This document shows positions 13,271 to 22,123 of a stretch of 38,472 bases of DNA, one piece after another; position 1 is the first letter of the stretch, and each line of letters opens with the position of its first letter. Under the pieces are notes generated by a model. That model ran no database searches, was not told the origin of the DNA, and was given only the letters and a program-made list of their open reading frames with translations. The position numbers and the translations under genes were made by a program. This stretch comes from a virus, in the IMG/VR virus record IMGVR_UViG_3300037258_000232, positions 1 through 38,472 of that record; one strand, given 5' to 3'.

Positions 13271-13817
13271 TCATACTGCTCGTGCTATAATTTGGGCAAA
13301 AAACTATGCCAATGGCGATAATTTGCGCTCCTCTATAACTTGGCTGCCCGAAATGCTGGACATGATTAAGGCCAAAACAGTCTTTGAAATCGGTTGCGGC
13401 CAGAGCCACATTTGGGATATCCCAGGCATCGAATACATCGGGGCTGACCTTTGTGGCGACCTGATTGATGACAATAAGCGGAACCATCCAGAAGTGGCAT
13501 TTATACGTTTTGATGCGCTGAGAGCTGACGTGCCTAGTAGTGACGTAATTATCATAAAAGACCTTTTTGAGTGCTTGCCCAATGACGAGATTCGGACTAT
13601 TTTGCAGAAAATCTATAGTTCAGGCTCGAAGTGGATGATTGCCTCAACCAATCCGCAAGTGAAAGACCAGCCGAATACTGATGAGGGTGTCTGGCGACCT
13701 GTTAATTTGCAGAATTTTGGCTGTAAACTGATAGCGCTTACCAAGAACGATATTGGTCTGTTCGAACTAAGTAGGAGACGAGGTTATGGAGAAAAAACTC
13801 CAGTCCGAGATAATTAA
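13263..13817 (+). CDS. Class I SAM-dependent methyltransferase-like protein
   Basis: ATG 13263 has an AAAGGAG site and overlaps the previous stop. The 184-aa protein shows a Rossmann SAM-binding core: motif I FEIGCGQS (41-48), ADL (61-63) as the acidic ribose contact, FDAL (83-86) and IIIKDLFECLP (96-106) as the motif IV region. It lacks the DPPY/NPPY motif of DNA amino-methyltransferases, so a small-molecule, glycan or other substrate is equally possible. Its 3' end overlaps the VRR-NUC nuclease gene by 32 bases. A nuclease and a methyltransferase together suggest DNA modification or anti-host functions, by inference only. Confidence 0.75.
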   Translation: MLNHTARAIIWAKNYANGDNLRSSITWLPEMLDMIKAKTVFEIGCGQSHIWDIPGIEYIGADLCGDLIDDNKRNHPEVAFIRFDALRADVPSSDVIIIKDLFECLPNDEIRTILQKIYSSGSKWMIASTNPQVKDQPNTDEGVWRPVNLQNFGCKLIALTKNDIGLFELSRRRGYGEKTPVRDN

Positions 13818-14088
13818 ATTCTTGCAAAGCAAAGGTGCTTACGTTTTAAAAAACGATGCTACCTATCGGCAAGGAGTGCCTGACTTAAGTTTTTGGCACC
13901 CTGACCTTAGTGGTTTTATTGAGGTCAAAGCGCACGAAAACTCACCTTTTCGGCCATTGCAGCAAAAAACCATAGAAAGATTAGAAGCTATGGGGCTGTT
14001 TATTCGAGTAATTCACTCAGAAAACTGGCCTGAGCACAAAGCTAATTTTGAGCAATGGCTTGACGATTATCAGGCAAATAAGCCCTAA
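13786..14088 (+). CDS. VRR-NUC domain nuclease
   Basis: This 100-aa protein is almost exactly a minimal VRR-NUC (PD-(D/E)XK) domain: Glu8 in the first helix, GVPDLSFW (30-37), EVKAH (46-50) with the catalytic E-x-K, and the Gln59/60 helix. Stand-alone phage VRR-NUC proteins are thought to act on branched DNA, like FAN1-type nucleases. ATG 13786 follows a GTAGGAGACGAGG site. It ends in a 47-base convergent overlap with the minus-strand propeller gene. It probably resolves replication or recombination intermediates before packaging. Confidence 0.88.
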   Translation: MEKKLQSEIIKFLQSKGAYVLKNDATYRQGVPDLSFWHPDLSGFIEVKAHENSPFRPLQQKTIERLEAMGLFIRVIHSENWPEHKANFEQWLDDYQANKP

Positions 14089-14995
14089 TTGGCTCACCGA
14101 TATGGCTGTACGGTTCGAAGTGTAAATCGTCAGGATTGATAACGGCGAGCACTGCGTGTGCGTCTCCGTAGCCCATGCCAGCTAAAAGTTGGTTATCGGC
14201 AGTTTTTACTACGCTAGAGATAAATTCAACGCAGTTATCGGCAAATAGCAAAAAACCCTGGCTAATTTCTGTAGCAATACCCTCGGCGTTGTGCTTGATA
14301 GCATAATTGCAATATTGGCGTAGGCCAGTAGTGCCAGGTAACTGAGCACGGTGGACTTTGTGCATGAATGTCAGCCAGCCATTCTCCCATTGAATTGCTT
14401 GTGAGCCACCATGCAGCAACCCGTGGTATTCAATATCACCCTGGAGCACGTTATTTTTGATAGTTTGGGTTGGGGAATAAATGTAGTCGAATTTGTCGGT
14501 TGCTATCTCTGGTGGTGTCCAGTTCTTTTCGATGCGGTCTGCGTATGGCTTAGGCAATGTGCCCTCAATCCAGAGTTCGTCACCTTTAATTTCGCCGATT
14601 GCCATAAATACTGTTTCAGCAATCCTGTTAGTATCAGACATACAACAGCCGATGGCATAAAGTTTGTCATTTCGCACAAATAGCCGAGCGTCCTCTAAAC
14701 CAGTATTATCAATATATTCGTTGGCTTTGCCCTTATAGGCGAGTTTTCGCAGATTTTTTACTTTAAGCGTTTTTTCGTCCAGTTCACCGAGTAGCATGTC
14801 AGTGTGCAATTTATCTTGGGTGAGGCTGGTGTAGCGACCACCAGGGCCGAGTGTCCAGGTACTGCTGCGGATACTGATTAAGAGCTTTCCTTTGAACCTG
14901 ACCAAGCTGGGGTTGTAATACGGCTTTTTGGGGTCATTATCAGGTAAAATGACCGTTTTCGCTTGTAGTAACTCAATGTTTTCTTTCCACGCCAT
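14042..14995 (-). CDS. GH130-like five-bladed beta-propeller protein, copy B
   Basis: The 317-aa paralogue of the 10056-11039 product reads in the opposite direction. Shared landmarks are YYNPSLVRFKGKLLISIRS (the first blade), GLEDARLF (99-106), EKNWTPP (156-162), FDYIYSP and HGGSQ (195-199), all equivalent to copy A. GLEDARLF is closer to the GH130 consensus than copy A. It is a single-gene leftward unit inside a rightward region, with its own promoter overlapping the divergent late promoter. Its substrate is unknown; glycan phosphorolysis, hydrolysis or mere glycan binding are possible. Confidence 0.72.
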   Translation of the reverse strand: MAWKENIELLQAKTVILPDNDPKKPYYNPSLVRFKGKLLISIRSSTWTLGPGGRYTSLTQDKLHTDMLLGELDEKTLKVKNLRKLAYKGKANEYIDNTGLEDARLFVRNDKLYAIGCCMSDTNRIAETVFMAIGEIKGDELWIEGTLPKPYADRIEKNWTPPEIATDKFDYIYSPTQTIKNNVLQGDIEYHGLLHGGSQAIQWENGWLTFMHKVHRAQLPGTTGLRQYCNYAIKHNAEGIATEISQGFLLFADNCVEFISSVVKTADNQLLAGMGYGDAHAVLAVINPDDLHFEPYSHIGEPIRAYLPDNRQAIAQN

Positions 14996-14996
14996 G

Positions 14997-15005
14997 TGCT
15001 ACTAT
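14997..15005 (+). promoter_or_regulatory. Extended -10 of late rightward operon (TGCTACTAT)
   Basis: TG-C-TACTAT lies in the 45-base gap between divergent genes and would start a leader of about 29 bases before ATG 15041, which has an AGAAAGGA site. Confidence 0.5.
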
Positions 15006-15012
15006 TAAATCA
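15004..15012 (-). promoter_or_regulatory. Divergent extended -10 for propeller copy B (TGATTTAAT)
   Basis: On the minus strand TG-A-TTTAAT ends eight bases before ATG 14995, with no ribosome site, predicting a near-leaderless mRNA. It overlaps the opposite promoter, so the two directions may compete. Confidence 0.4.
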
Positions 15013-15040
15013 TAACCGTAACTAGAAAGGAAAACTTAGA

Positions 15041-15583
15041 ATGAACAGTGAACAGATAGCCAATATTTTAGCGTTTTATTCGTATTACCACCCGAATGAG
15101 AGCGTTGACCAAATTGCGCTGGACTTCAAACTGCCAGCTTCACTAATTGTTAATGGTCTCTATTCTGGCAAAACAGCTGGGCTTTTCACGGCTCAGAAAA
15201 AAGACTCGCTATGGCAAGAAATCACGGTCACGGCAGTGCCTGACGATACTGCTGATTTTGGTAAGGACATCGAACGTATTAAGAGTGTTATTTTGGAAAC
15301 AATCACCAATTTGGCTACTGACAAAGAGGACATTGAGGATGGTAATTTGTTCTTGTGGGTCGGTGCACCTCTAATTATTTCGAAAGTGGCCTGTCAGCTG
15401 CTTGTGAATGAGGGTAGTTTGGCTAAGTATTGGATTCGAGACCTCAAAGACCCGAAAAGCAAATATTACTACCATACTCTCCCTGAGAATGTTGAGAAAA
15501 AGTTTGCCAGCAAAAATTTCAAAAATCAGGGAAAACCGAAAAAAGGCAAAAAAAATGAGCCTCTATCACGAAGAAAGCGATAA
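15041..15583 (+). CDS. Hypothetical protein with N-terminal HTH-like segment, 180 aa
   Basis: ATG 15041 follows an AGAAAGGA site. Residues 18-50 (ESVDQIALDFKLPASLIVNG) look like a helix-turn-helix. The middle is acidic and helical (ERIKSVILETITNLATDKED), and the last 30 residues are a strongly basic, probably disordered tail (KNQGKPKKGKKNEPLSRRKR). DNA binding is likely. As the first gene of the late operon, directly before a small HNH gene, it could be a late regulator or a small terminase; neither can be settled by eye. Confidence 0.6.
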   Translation: MNSEQIANILAFYSYYHPNESVDQIALDFKLPASLIVNGLYSGKTAGLFTAQKKDSLWQEITVTAVPDDTADFGKDIERIKSVILETITNLATDKEDIEDGNLFLWVGAPLIISKVACQLLVNEGSLAKYWIRDLKDPKSKYYYHTLPENVEKKFASKNFKNQGKPKKGKKNEPLSRRKR

Positions 15584-15800
15584 TGACCCTCTATTCAAGG
15601 CGCAGCGCAAAACTTATTTAAACCGATTCAAATTTTGCCGTATTTGCGATGACTGGGTGCTGAGGGACCAGCGGTCAATAGACCACATTATTCCGATGTG
15701 GCGTTACCCTGGAAATTACTGGGATAAAATCAATTGGCAAATGCTTTGTTTAAGGTGTCATAAGAAGAAAACTCGCATTGAGGGCACTTTGGATTTGTGA
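15555..15800 (+). CDS. Small HNH endonuclease (packaging-type)
   Basis: ATG 15555 lies in the 3' end of the previous gene (29-base overlap). It gives 81 aa: two zinc-binding pairs, CRIC (28-31) and CLRC near the C terminus, surround the HNH core DHIIPMWRYPGN...NWQMLC. The compact size and late-operon position match phage HNH proteins such as HK97 gp74 that stimulate terminase, rather than the two larger homing enzymes in the early region. Reading upstream to 15408 in the same frame lies wholly inside the neighbouring gene and is unlikely. Confidence 0.85.
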   Translation: MSLYHEESDNDPLFKAQRKTYLNRFKFCRICDDWVLRDQRSIDHIIPMWRYPGNYWDKINWQMLCLRCHKKKTRIEGTLDL

Positions 15801-15859
15801 TAATATTGAGGCACAAACAAAACGACAGCCGTAAAAAGTCTATTGCATAAGCATTTATG

Positions 15860-15868
15860 TGATATTAT
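15860..15868 (+). promoter_or_regulatory. Extended -10 TGATATTAT, six bases before ATG 15875
   Basis: TG-A-TATTAT is followed by six bases and the ATG, with no Shine-Dalgarno sequence. A leaderless transcript for the virion gene block is predicted. Confidence 0.6.
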
Positions 15869-15874
15869 TTACTT

Positions 15875-16126
15875 ATGACTGATTCTTCCTCTCATTGGAT
15901 ACAAGGCGCTATCAAGCACCCAGGTGCTTTTACTCGCAAAGCTAAAGCTCATCACATGAGCGTCCCGAAATATGCAGCTGAGGTGAAAAGCGGAAAAGAA
16001 AAATCCAGTGACTCGACCAAGCGACAGGCTACTTTAGCTCAGACCCTTGCTAAGTTACGTGGCGGCAAAGTAGATGCCGAAGATAAAAAAGACCACGGCG
16101 TTGATGAGGCCGAGGAGGAATCGTAA
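15875..16126 (+). CDS. Conserved small phage protein (HWIQGAIKHPGA motif), 83 aa
   Basis: The N terminus HWIQGAIKHPGAFTRKAKAH followed by MSVPKYAAEV matches a small conserved family found near structural genes in many phages and metagenomic podoviruses. A Lys-rich middle and an acidic end (DAEDKKDHGVDEAEEES) are likely disordered. The stop overlaps the next ATG by one base (TAATG). It is probably an internal or DNA-associated virion component; the precise role is unknown. Confidence 0.75.
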   Translation: MTDSSSHWIQGAIKHPGAFTRKAKAHHMSVPKYAAEVKSGKEKSSDSTKRQATLAQTLAKLRGGKVDAEDKKDHGVDEAEEES

Positions 16127-17112
16127 TGGCTATTACCCCACAACAAATTGTTAATGCACTCTCCAACAATCAAGAAGTTAATGCAGCTCCTGGTACTCTT
16201 CAAGGTAACTACTGGGTCGGTTCTGACGGTAATGTATACGTCAAAGCCGCTGGTGTTACTGGTGCGAACGGTGCTGATACCGCTAATCTAGGCGCAAACA
16301 ACTCTGCATTGACCACCGACCTTAAGGCTTATGGAGCTACCGAGATTTCTAACCCAGGTAGCGGTGCTGCCGCTGGCACGGGTGCTAGCTCAGGTTCGTC
16401 TAGTACGCCTGTTTCTCAGGCGACTATTGATGCGATTAACGCCTCTATTGCTAATGAAATTCAGCAAAACCAGAATGCTTACAATACGGCAGCCTCTTAT
16501 AACGCTACCCAAGACCAGCAAGACCAAATTGATAATGCTAACCAAGTCCAGGGCAATAAGGAGAGCCGAGCTACTGCAGTACAAAACGCAGAACAAGCTG
16601 CTGCTTCGGGTAATCAGGGGCTGAAAGCTGTTTTGGCTTCACTCGGTGCCTTAAATGGTACGGGTCAAGTTTTGGCTGGACGTGCAGTCGCTGATTCTGC
16701 CAATAACGACATCGGTGGAGCTGACCAAACATTCCAAAACAACGCCACTGCTATCCAAAATGCTCAAACTGCTTACACCAACTCAGCTGCTGAGCGTGAC
16801 GCAGCGCTTAAAACTGCTCTCTCTACCGATAATCAAAATGCCCAGTCTACTGGCACCCAAGACATCCTTAACGATGCTCAAAACGCTGGCGATATAGCTA
16901 CCTACAATAGGTTCTTGCCTCAATTAGTTCAGGCTACAGCACCTGTCCAGGCGCTGACTGGTAGCACTACCACCTATAACCCAGCTAGCGTTAATTCGTT
17001 TGCTCCAACCAGTGGCTTAACAGTCACCACCCAACCATCAACTAATTCAGCTGCTGCGAAGTCTGCGACTACGCCAGTCAACTCAGCCTTATTTGTAAAA
17101 AAGACTAGTTAG
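16126..17112 (+). CDS. Ala/Asn/Gln-rich probable internal virion protein, 328 aa
   Basis: A GAGGAGGAA site precedes ATG 16126. The 328-aa protein is low in charge and very rich in Ala, Asn, Gln, Ser and Thr. It has a long helical coiled-coil-like centre (ASIANEIQQNQNAYNTAASY, QNAEQAAASGNQGLKAVLAS) between flexible Gly/Ser and Thr/Pro ends. It lies directly before the 1414-aa internal protein. In short-tailed phages this position holds ejection-core proteins that enter the cell with DNA. No enzymatic motif is present. Confidence 0.65.
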   Translation: MAITPQQIVNALSNNQEVNAAPGTLQGNYWVGSDGNVYVKAAGVTGANGADTANLGANNSALTTDLKAYGATEISNPGSGAAAGTGASSGSSSTPVSQATIDAINASIANEIQQNQNAYNTAASYNATQDQQDQIDNANQVQGNKESRATAVQNAEQAAASGNQGLKAVLASLGALNGTGQVLAGRAVADSANNDIGGADQTFQNNATAIQNAQTAYTNSAAERDAALKTALSTDNQNAQSTGTQDILNDAQNAGDIATYNRFLPQLVQATAPVQALTGSTTTYNPASVNSFAPTSGLTVTTQPSTNSAAAKSATTPVNSALFVKKTS

Positions 17113-17123
17113 GAGGTCGTATC

Positions 17124-20100
17124 ATGGGCTTGTTCTCAGATATCATCTCCGCTGTCGGGAACGCTGCTAACGATGTTGGCAGTTTCTTTAGTGGTGGCAA
17201 TGATGATGACCAGAAAAGGAAACAAAATAACGGGCCTACATCTAGCCCTATTATTCCTGGCTCTAAGGTTAATTTACCTAGTGTTTTGAGAGCACCGCAG
17301 GGTGGTCCAAGCGCTCCAAAAGCGCCTGTTTTCACCTTACAGAACAATAACAACAATTTGACTGCTCAACCTCCTCAGTCCCAGCCCCAACCTCAGCCAG
17401 ACAATGGTGGCGGAGGTGGCTTTTTCCATGATTTGACGCACAATCCAGTCACCAATGTTGTCGGGCATGACATAGTTAGTCCCACAATTAATGCTGGCAA
17501 AGATGTTGGTGAAGTAGCCGCAGCTGCTGTCCCAGAGGTTGGCTTGGGGCTAGCCAGGGTAGGCACTGGATTGGTCCAGGGCGTGACGCAGGTGCCACAT
17601 ATTCTTACTGCTGCAACTGCCACTGGCACCAAAGCACTGGCTAACACTGGATTGCCTGGCGCAAATGACCTTAATGATGTAGTTCAGGGAGCCAATACTG
17701 GCGTTAAAGATGCCACTAATTTCGTGAATAAGCCAATAAATGCTCTTAATCGAGGCATTGATACCGTAGCTCAAGATTACAGTAATGTGGCACCTTTGGG
17801 AGACCAGGGGTATGGTCAAGAAGTGTATAAAGATACTCAAATTCCGCTTAACATTATTGCTGGCCTGGCTACGCTAGGTGCTGCTCCTGCGGCTGAGGGT
17901 GCCGAGGGTGCTGCTGACGCTGGTGAGAGTGGCGGCTTGATTAGCCGAATTAGTGACTTTTTGAATAAGGCTAGGGGTGGTAGTGATAGCGATGCTATCA
18001 GTAAAATTTCTCAGCCAGTCATTAATGTCACCAAGCCAGTTGTTAATGCTTTGAATACTCCTATTAAAAGTGTCACCGACTTGATTCGGGGTGGTGAGGC
18101 TAGCGAGGGCGCTGGCGAATTGGCTGGTGACGAGAGTGCGCCGAGTGAGAACACACCCCCAGAAACAGGCACCAAACCTATAGATGAGCCAGTCAACTCC
18201 CCAGCTGGAGAGAATGGCACGCCTACGGTTGAGCCAGGAACTACCGAGACTGGTACGAAGCCAGGCCCAGGCCCATCCAATCAGGGCTTGACCCCATCTG
18301 AGCTACAGGCGCTGGAAAGCAAACCAGCTACTGCTACTGGTGGCACGCCACCCACAGGCACGCCGACTCCTGCTGACATTCAGGCTGCTGAAAACAACGC
18401 TACCGAACAGGTTAATAAGACCTCTGAGAATCCTCCTACTCCAGTTCCAGCTCCGACAACGGCGGCAGCTGATGTCTCGCCTAAAGAAGCAGCTGCTATT
18501 CAAGCTGCTGAGGCTCCAAACCAGATAGCTGCTGATGAGGTGCCAAATCTTCTTAATAAGACTGGCGATAAGCAGCAGGATGTTCAAAATACGACCAATT
18601 TGGTTCGTAATTTGCTAGAAAATGGTCGAAATTACGAGGGCGATGACCTACCGACTACTTTGGCGAGGGCTAATTCTCACCTCAACAGCAATGCTGACGT
18701 GGCTGGCGCTCTTAATAATAGAATTAACGAGGGACTTACTGATTCAGAGGCTTCCAACGTTCGAAATGCTATTGAGACTGGCAGCACAAAGGGCCTGAGT
18801 GACAAAGAGGCCACTGTAGTTAAGGCTATTCAGGAAAATATTGAAAACCCGTCAAATACTGTTCGTACCAACCTGAGCAAGGATTTCCAGGCAGCTGATA
18901 ATCACTTTCCACAGGTCAGGCAGTCTAGTGTTAAAAATGCACTGACCGCAGCGAATCAGGTTAAAGGCATGAACTCCAAAATTAATACCTTTAATGATTT
19001 ACTTAACCGTAATTCTCGGTTTTCTCAGGGCAGTACGCTGGGTAAATTTACCAACAATGGTAAGACTATCGTTGGAGATGCACCAAACTTGGGTTTGGTA
19101 GCCAAGAAAGACGGCACTTTCGTTGATAAAGCTGGCAAAGTCTATCAGTATTCTCGTGCCACTAGCCAGGAACTGGAAAACGCTGGCACGAAGCTCCAGG
19201 CTCCTAAGGATGCTTTATCGGCTTACGTCCGAGATACGCTGAACCTGAAAACTCGTGCTGATGCTTCGGATTATTTGATTAAAAATGCTGACAATTTGGG
19301 CTTATCTGACGCTGAGGCTGAGGGTAAAACCACTCCCGTGACTATAAAAAGCTCACAGGGTGAGGACAAAACGTTCTTTACGGATGCAAAAACTGCCAAA
19401 GATATCAAAGATTCAGGAATTATTGGCAACTTCGGTAAAGAGGCCAACTTACCGACTAGGGCCTGGAACGCTTTAAGCTCGCTGATTGCCCAGACTACCG
19501 TTATGAACCCCACAGCTCACGGTGCTAACTTGGTTAGTAACGCTTTTGTGCGAGGAGGTGCTGGGGCGCTGAAAGATGCCTTTACTCCTCTTGACGACGC
19601 TACGAGGTTCAGAATGTCTGAGGACGGCGTGCATTTCCCAACTTATGGCAAGGATGCATCCAATGCTTTGTCTCGCCTGACTGGTGGCGCTTCGAAATTA
19701 AACGAGCGAGCTATTTCAGCTATTGATGCCCATGCTCGTGCTGGTTTGTATGAGCAATTGACCGATAAAGGTATGGCTGGCAAGGATGCTGCTAAGCAGG
19801 TTAACGACTGGCTCGGCGGCAAGAGTGTTTACAAAGGTGATAGTGCCCAGCTGGGCATTTTCTGGAAATACTTTGTGCGCCAGAACGTGAATGCTGGCCG
19901 CATCTTATCTATGGCTGCCAAAGGCAATATTAAGCCGCTGATTAACGCTGCTGTCGTAGCAGGCACTACATATGGTGCTGACAAAGGTTTGCAGGCCGCT
20001 ACAGGCAATAAAAATGCTTACGCTCACGTTCCAGGTGTAGTGGGTATTGCGAACGATTATTTGAAAAGTGGTGAGGATTTGGCTAAAGGGCAGTTCCGAA

Positions 20101-21368
20101 GCTCTGTTAATCCGATTGTTAGCCACGTAAACCCGTTAGTCCAGCAGGTGGCTGAACAGACTTTGGGCGTAGATAACTATGGCAATAAGTTCCAAAACGG
20201 CCAAGCACGAGTAGATAATGCGCTTGGCATGACTCCTGTAAGTAGTGCTTTCGACAACAATGGGCATTCTCTAGCTGAAAAGGGACTCAATACTTTCGGC
20301 ATTTATACGCCACATATTAAAGGTGATATGGCGGTTAGCCCGAATGCTCCTGGCGCACCAGTCTTGAATGTCAAGGGTGCTCAAAATGGTTCAACCGTAG
20401 CGTTTCCTAAAGACTTTACGGGTGAGAAAAACCAGGCAGCGGTTAATAACGCCGTGTCTGCTGGCGCACCATACTCTAGTAAATTGTCTGCAACTACGGC
20501 TGGTCAAACCCAAGCTCAGCAAAAAGCTTATGACAGTGCTGTTAAGACGCTTAAAACTATTGGCATCACAGATGCTAGCGATGTGCAAAACTTCTCTAAG
20601 CTATCAACTGAGGACCAGGGTAGTTATGTTACTGCCGCTAAACAACTTAATCAGGCTGGAACGTCTATCAGCAGTGGCTCAATTCAGAGTCAATTGGTTA
20701 AGAATGGCAAGACAGCGCTGGCCGCTAATCTCAACAAGGGTATTCCGAGTGACTTGCCCCAAGAAAGCAAAGAAGCTCTGGAAACCTACTCTACGCTTGG
20801 CTCGGACGGTCAAAAAGGCGTGTGGCTCCAGAATAACAATAATGCCCTCAGCTACTACAATGCTGTTCTTAGGCAAAAACAGGCTCAGGGTGCTCTTACT
20901 ACGGCTGATACTGATACAGGAACTACCTATAGTGGTTCGGGTGGTTCACTAGCCGTTAAAGCGCTGGTGGCTAAAACTAATCAGCAAAATAATGTACCGC
21001 AGAGCCTAGTTGAACTGTACAAAAACACCACCAAAACTGAGTACAACAATATGTCGGGTACCGAGAAAACTGAGCTTACGAACTACGCCACTCAGCTTAA
21101 TAAGAATGGTGTCATTGATAAGTTCGGTTTGGCTGACGGCACTTCGGGTAGTTCGGGCAACAGTTCTAGTGGTGCTAATGCAAGGGATTTGGCGGCTGGC
21201 ATTCCTGACAGTGGTAATGCTGTTGTTAAACCTCAGACTAATTCTGACCTGAAAGCTGGTACGGCTAAGTATGTCGCTCCAAAATTAGCGGTAGCTACAG
21301 CAGCAACTGGCAAGAACGATAACCCGTTTGTTCGTAGCATAAGCGCATCGAAAGGTGTTAAGATATAG
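17124..21368 (+). CDS. Large internal virion / ejection protein, 1414 aa
   Basis: The start has a perfect AGGAGGT. This is the longest protein in the window. The N-terminal 130 residues hold a short amphipathic helix (LFSDIISAVGNAANDVGSFF) and Pro/Gln-rich linkers. Residues about 130-330 have Gly/Val/Ala-rich, membrane-active-looking helices. About 340-480 is a Pro/Thr/Glu linker with repeated TGTKP/PPTGTPTP. The rest is mainly helical, with a conserved-looking centre near 770-960 (LPTRAWNALSSLIAQTTVMN, HGANLVSNAFVRG) resembling large polyvalent phage proteins. The size, length and place before the adaptor fit an ejected core protein of a podovirus. No lytic transglycosylase motif was seen. 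Confidence 0.7.
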   Translation: MGLFSDIISAVGNAANDVGSFFSGGNDDDQKRKQNNGPTSSPIIPGSKVNLPSVLRAPQGGPSAPKAPVFTLQNNNNNLTAQPPQSQPQPQPDNGGGGGFFHDLTHNPVTNVVGHDIVSPTINAGKDVGEVAAAAVPEVGLGLARVGTGLVQGVTQVPHILTAATATGTKALANTGLPGANDLNDVVQGANTGVKDATNFVNKPINALNRGIDTVAQDYSNVAPLGDQGYGQEVYKDTQIPLNIIAGLATLGAAPAAEGAEGAADAGESGGLISRISDFLNKARGGSDSDAISKISQPVINVTKPVVNALNTPIKSVTDLIRGGEASEGAGELAGDESAPSENTPPETGTKPIDEPVNSPAGENGTPTVEPGTTETGTKPGPGPSNQGLTPSELQALESKPATATGGTPPTGTPTPADIQAAENNATEQVNKTSENPPTPVPAPTTAAADVSPKEAAAIQAAEAPNQIAADEVPNLLNKTGDKQQDVQNTTNLVRNLLENGRNYEGDDLPTTLARANSHLNSNADVAGALNNRINEGLTDSEASNVRNAIETGSTKGLSDKEATVVKAIQENIENPSNTVRTNLSKDFQAADNHFPQVRQSSVKNALTAANQVKGMNSKINTFNDLLNRNSRFSQGSTLGKFTNNGKTIVGDAPNLGLVAKKDGTFVDKAGKVYQYSRATSQELENAGTKLQAPKDALSAYVRDTLNLKTRADASDYLIKNADNLGLSDAEAEGKTTPVTIKSSQGEDKTFFTDAKTAKDIKDSGIIGNFGKEANLPTRAWNALSSLIAQTTVMNPTAHGANLVSNAFVRGGAGALKDAFTPLDDATRFRMSEDGVHFPTYGKDASNALSRLTGGASKLNERAISAIDAHARAGLYEQLTDKGMAGKDAAKQVNDWLGGKSVYKGDSAQLGIFWKYFVRQNVNAGRILSMAAKGNIKPLINAAVVAGTTYGADKGLQAATGNKNAYAHVPGVVGIANDYLKSGEDLAKGQFRSSVNPIVSHVNPLVQQVAEQTLGVDNYGNKFQNGQARVDNALGMTPVSSAFDNNGHSLAEKGLNTFGIYTPHIKGDMAVSPNAPGAPVLNVKGAQNGSTVAFPKDFTGEKNQAAVNNAVSAGAPYSSKLSATTAGQTQAQQKAYDSAVKTLKTIGITDASDVQNFSKLSTEDQGSYVTAAKQLNQAGTSISSGSIQSQLVKNGKTALAANLNKGIPSDLPQESKEALETYSTLGSDGQKGVWLQNNNNALSYYNAVLRQKQAQGALTTADTDTGTTYSGSGGSLAVKALVAKTNQQNNVPQSLVELYKNTTKTEYNNMSGTEKTELTNYATQLNKNGVIDKFGLADGTSGSSGNSSSGANARDLAAGIPDSGNAVVKPQTNSDLKAGTAKYVAPKLAVATAATGKNDNPFVRSISASKGVKI
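21356..21364 (+). promoter_or_regulatory. Extended -10 TGTTAAGAT, six bases before ATG 21371
   Basis: TG-T-TAAGAT overlaps the last codons of the 1414-aa gene and is exactly six bases from the adaptor ATG, which lacks a ribosome site. Confidence 0.55.
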
Positions 21369-21370
21369 CC

Positions 21371-22123
21371 ATGAACCCGAACATCTACACTGGCAATCCG
21401 ACTAATGATGTCACTACGTTGGCTCAGGCTATTTACTTGCAGACGCACGGCATTGAAAACGATGTTACGGGCACTGATTTGGCTTCATTTTTGGCCGAAA
21501 CGGTTACTTGGACTAACTTTTGGGCTTCGGAATTTGAGCTGGCCGCTGACTGGAAATTCCTGCGTACCAACAACAACCAGCTAGGTGTTATTACTGTTAA
21601 TAATAGCCAATACACACTGGCTCCTACCATTCGCAAACCTATTTATCACCCTCAGCGGATGCTGACAATCCAGCAGGATGGTGTGGTTGTTTCGAAGTGG
21701 ACGCTTGTAGACCCTGACCAAATTCAATCTGACCCTCGGTTTACTCTCAATAGCACCCCTGCCGATTACATCGGGCCTGATTATGCAATGGTAGACCAGG
21801 GCGTGCTTACTCTTTCACGGCTACCTAAGGATTATGAGGTAGGTGGTATTATTGTGGCCGATACTATTGCGTGGATACCTCAACTTACCCTGACCGATAG
21901 CACTTTGCTGACGACAATAACTCCTCCCAAGCTTGTAGTATTAGGCGTGTCGAAAGACCAACTACCACCTGACCTGGTGCGTGGTGGTCTAGCTGACCTC
22001 ATAGAAACTCGGTATACCAAACTGTTGGCCGATGCCATCCAAGACAATGGTGGCACTTCTATGGATGATGAATCTATGCCTGATGACTTAAGTTTTATCG
22101 GGGGGAATTATCTAAATGGCTAA
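21371..22123 (+). CDS. Head-tail adaptor-like protein (gp11 / tubular A analogue), 250 aa
   Basis: The 250-aa protein has an aromatic helical N-terminal half (LASFLAETVTWTNFWASEFE, ADWKFLR). A beta region (GVITVNNSQYTLAP) follows, and then a helical C terminus (DLVRGGLADLIETRYTKLLA) and acidic end. The Trp-rich helix followed by a small beta insertion is typical of podovirus adaptor proteins that attach below the portal. Its position immediately before the nozzle-like gene supports this. The start has no Shine-Dalgarno sequence and seems leaderless. It begins MNPN, as do several other structural proteins here. Confidence 0.65.
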   Translation: MNPNIYTGNPTNDVTTLAQAIYLQTHGIENDVTGTDLASFLAETVTWTNFWASEFELAADWKFLRTNNNQLGVITVNNSQYTLAPTIRKPIYHPQRMLTIQQDGVVVSKWTLVDPDQIQSDPRFTLNSTPADYIGPDYAMVDQGVLTLSRLPKDYEVGGIIVADTIAWIPQLTLTDSTLLTTITPPKLVVLGVSKDQLPPDLVRGGLADLIETRYTKLLADAIQDNGGTSMDDESMPDDLSFIGGNYLNG

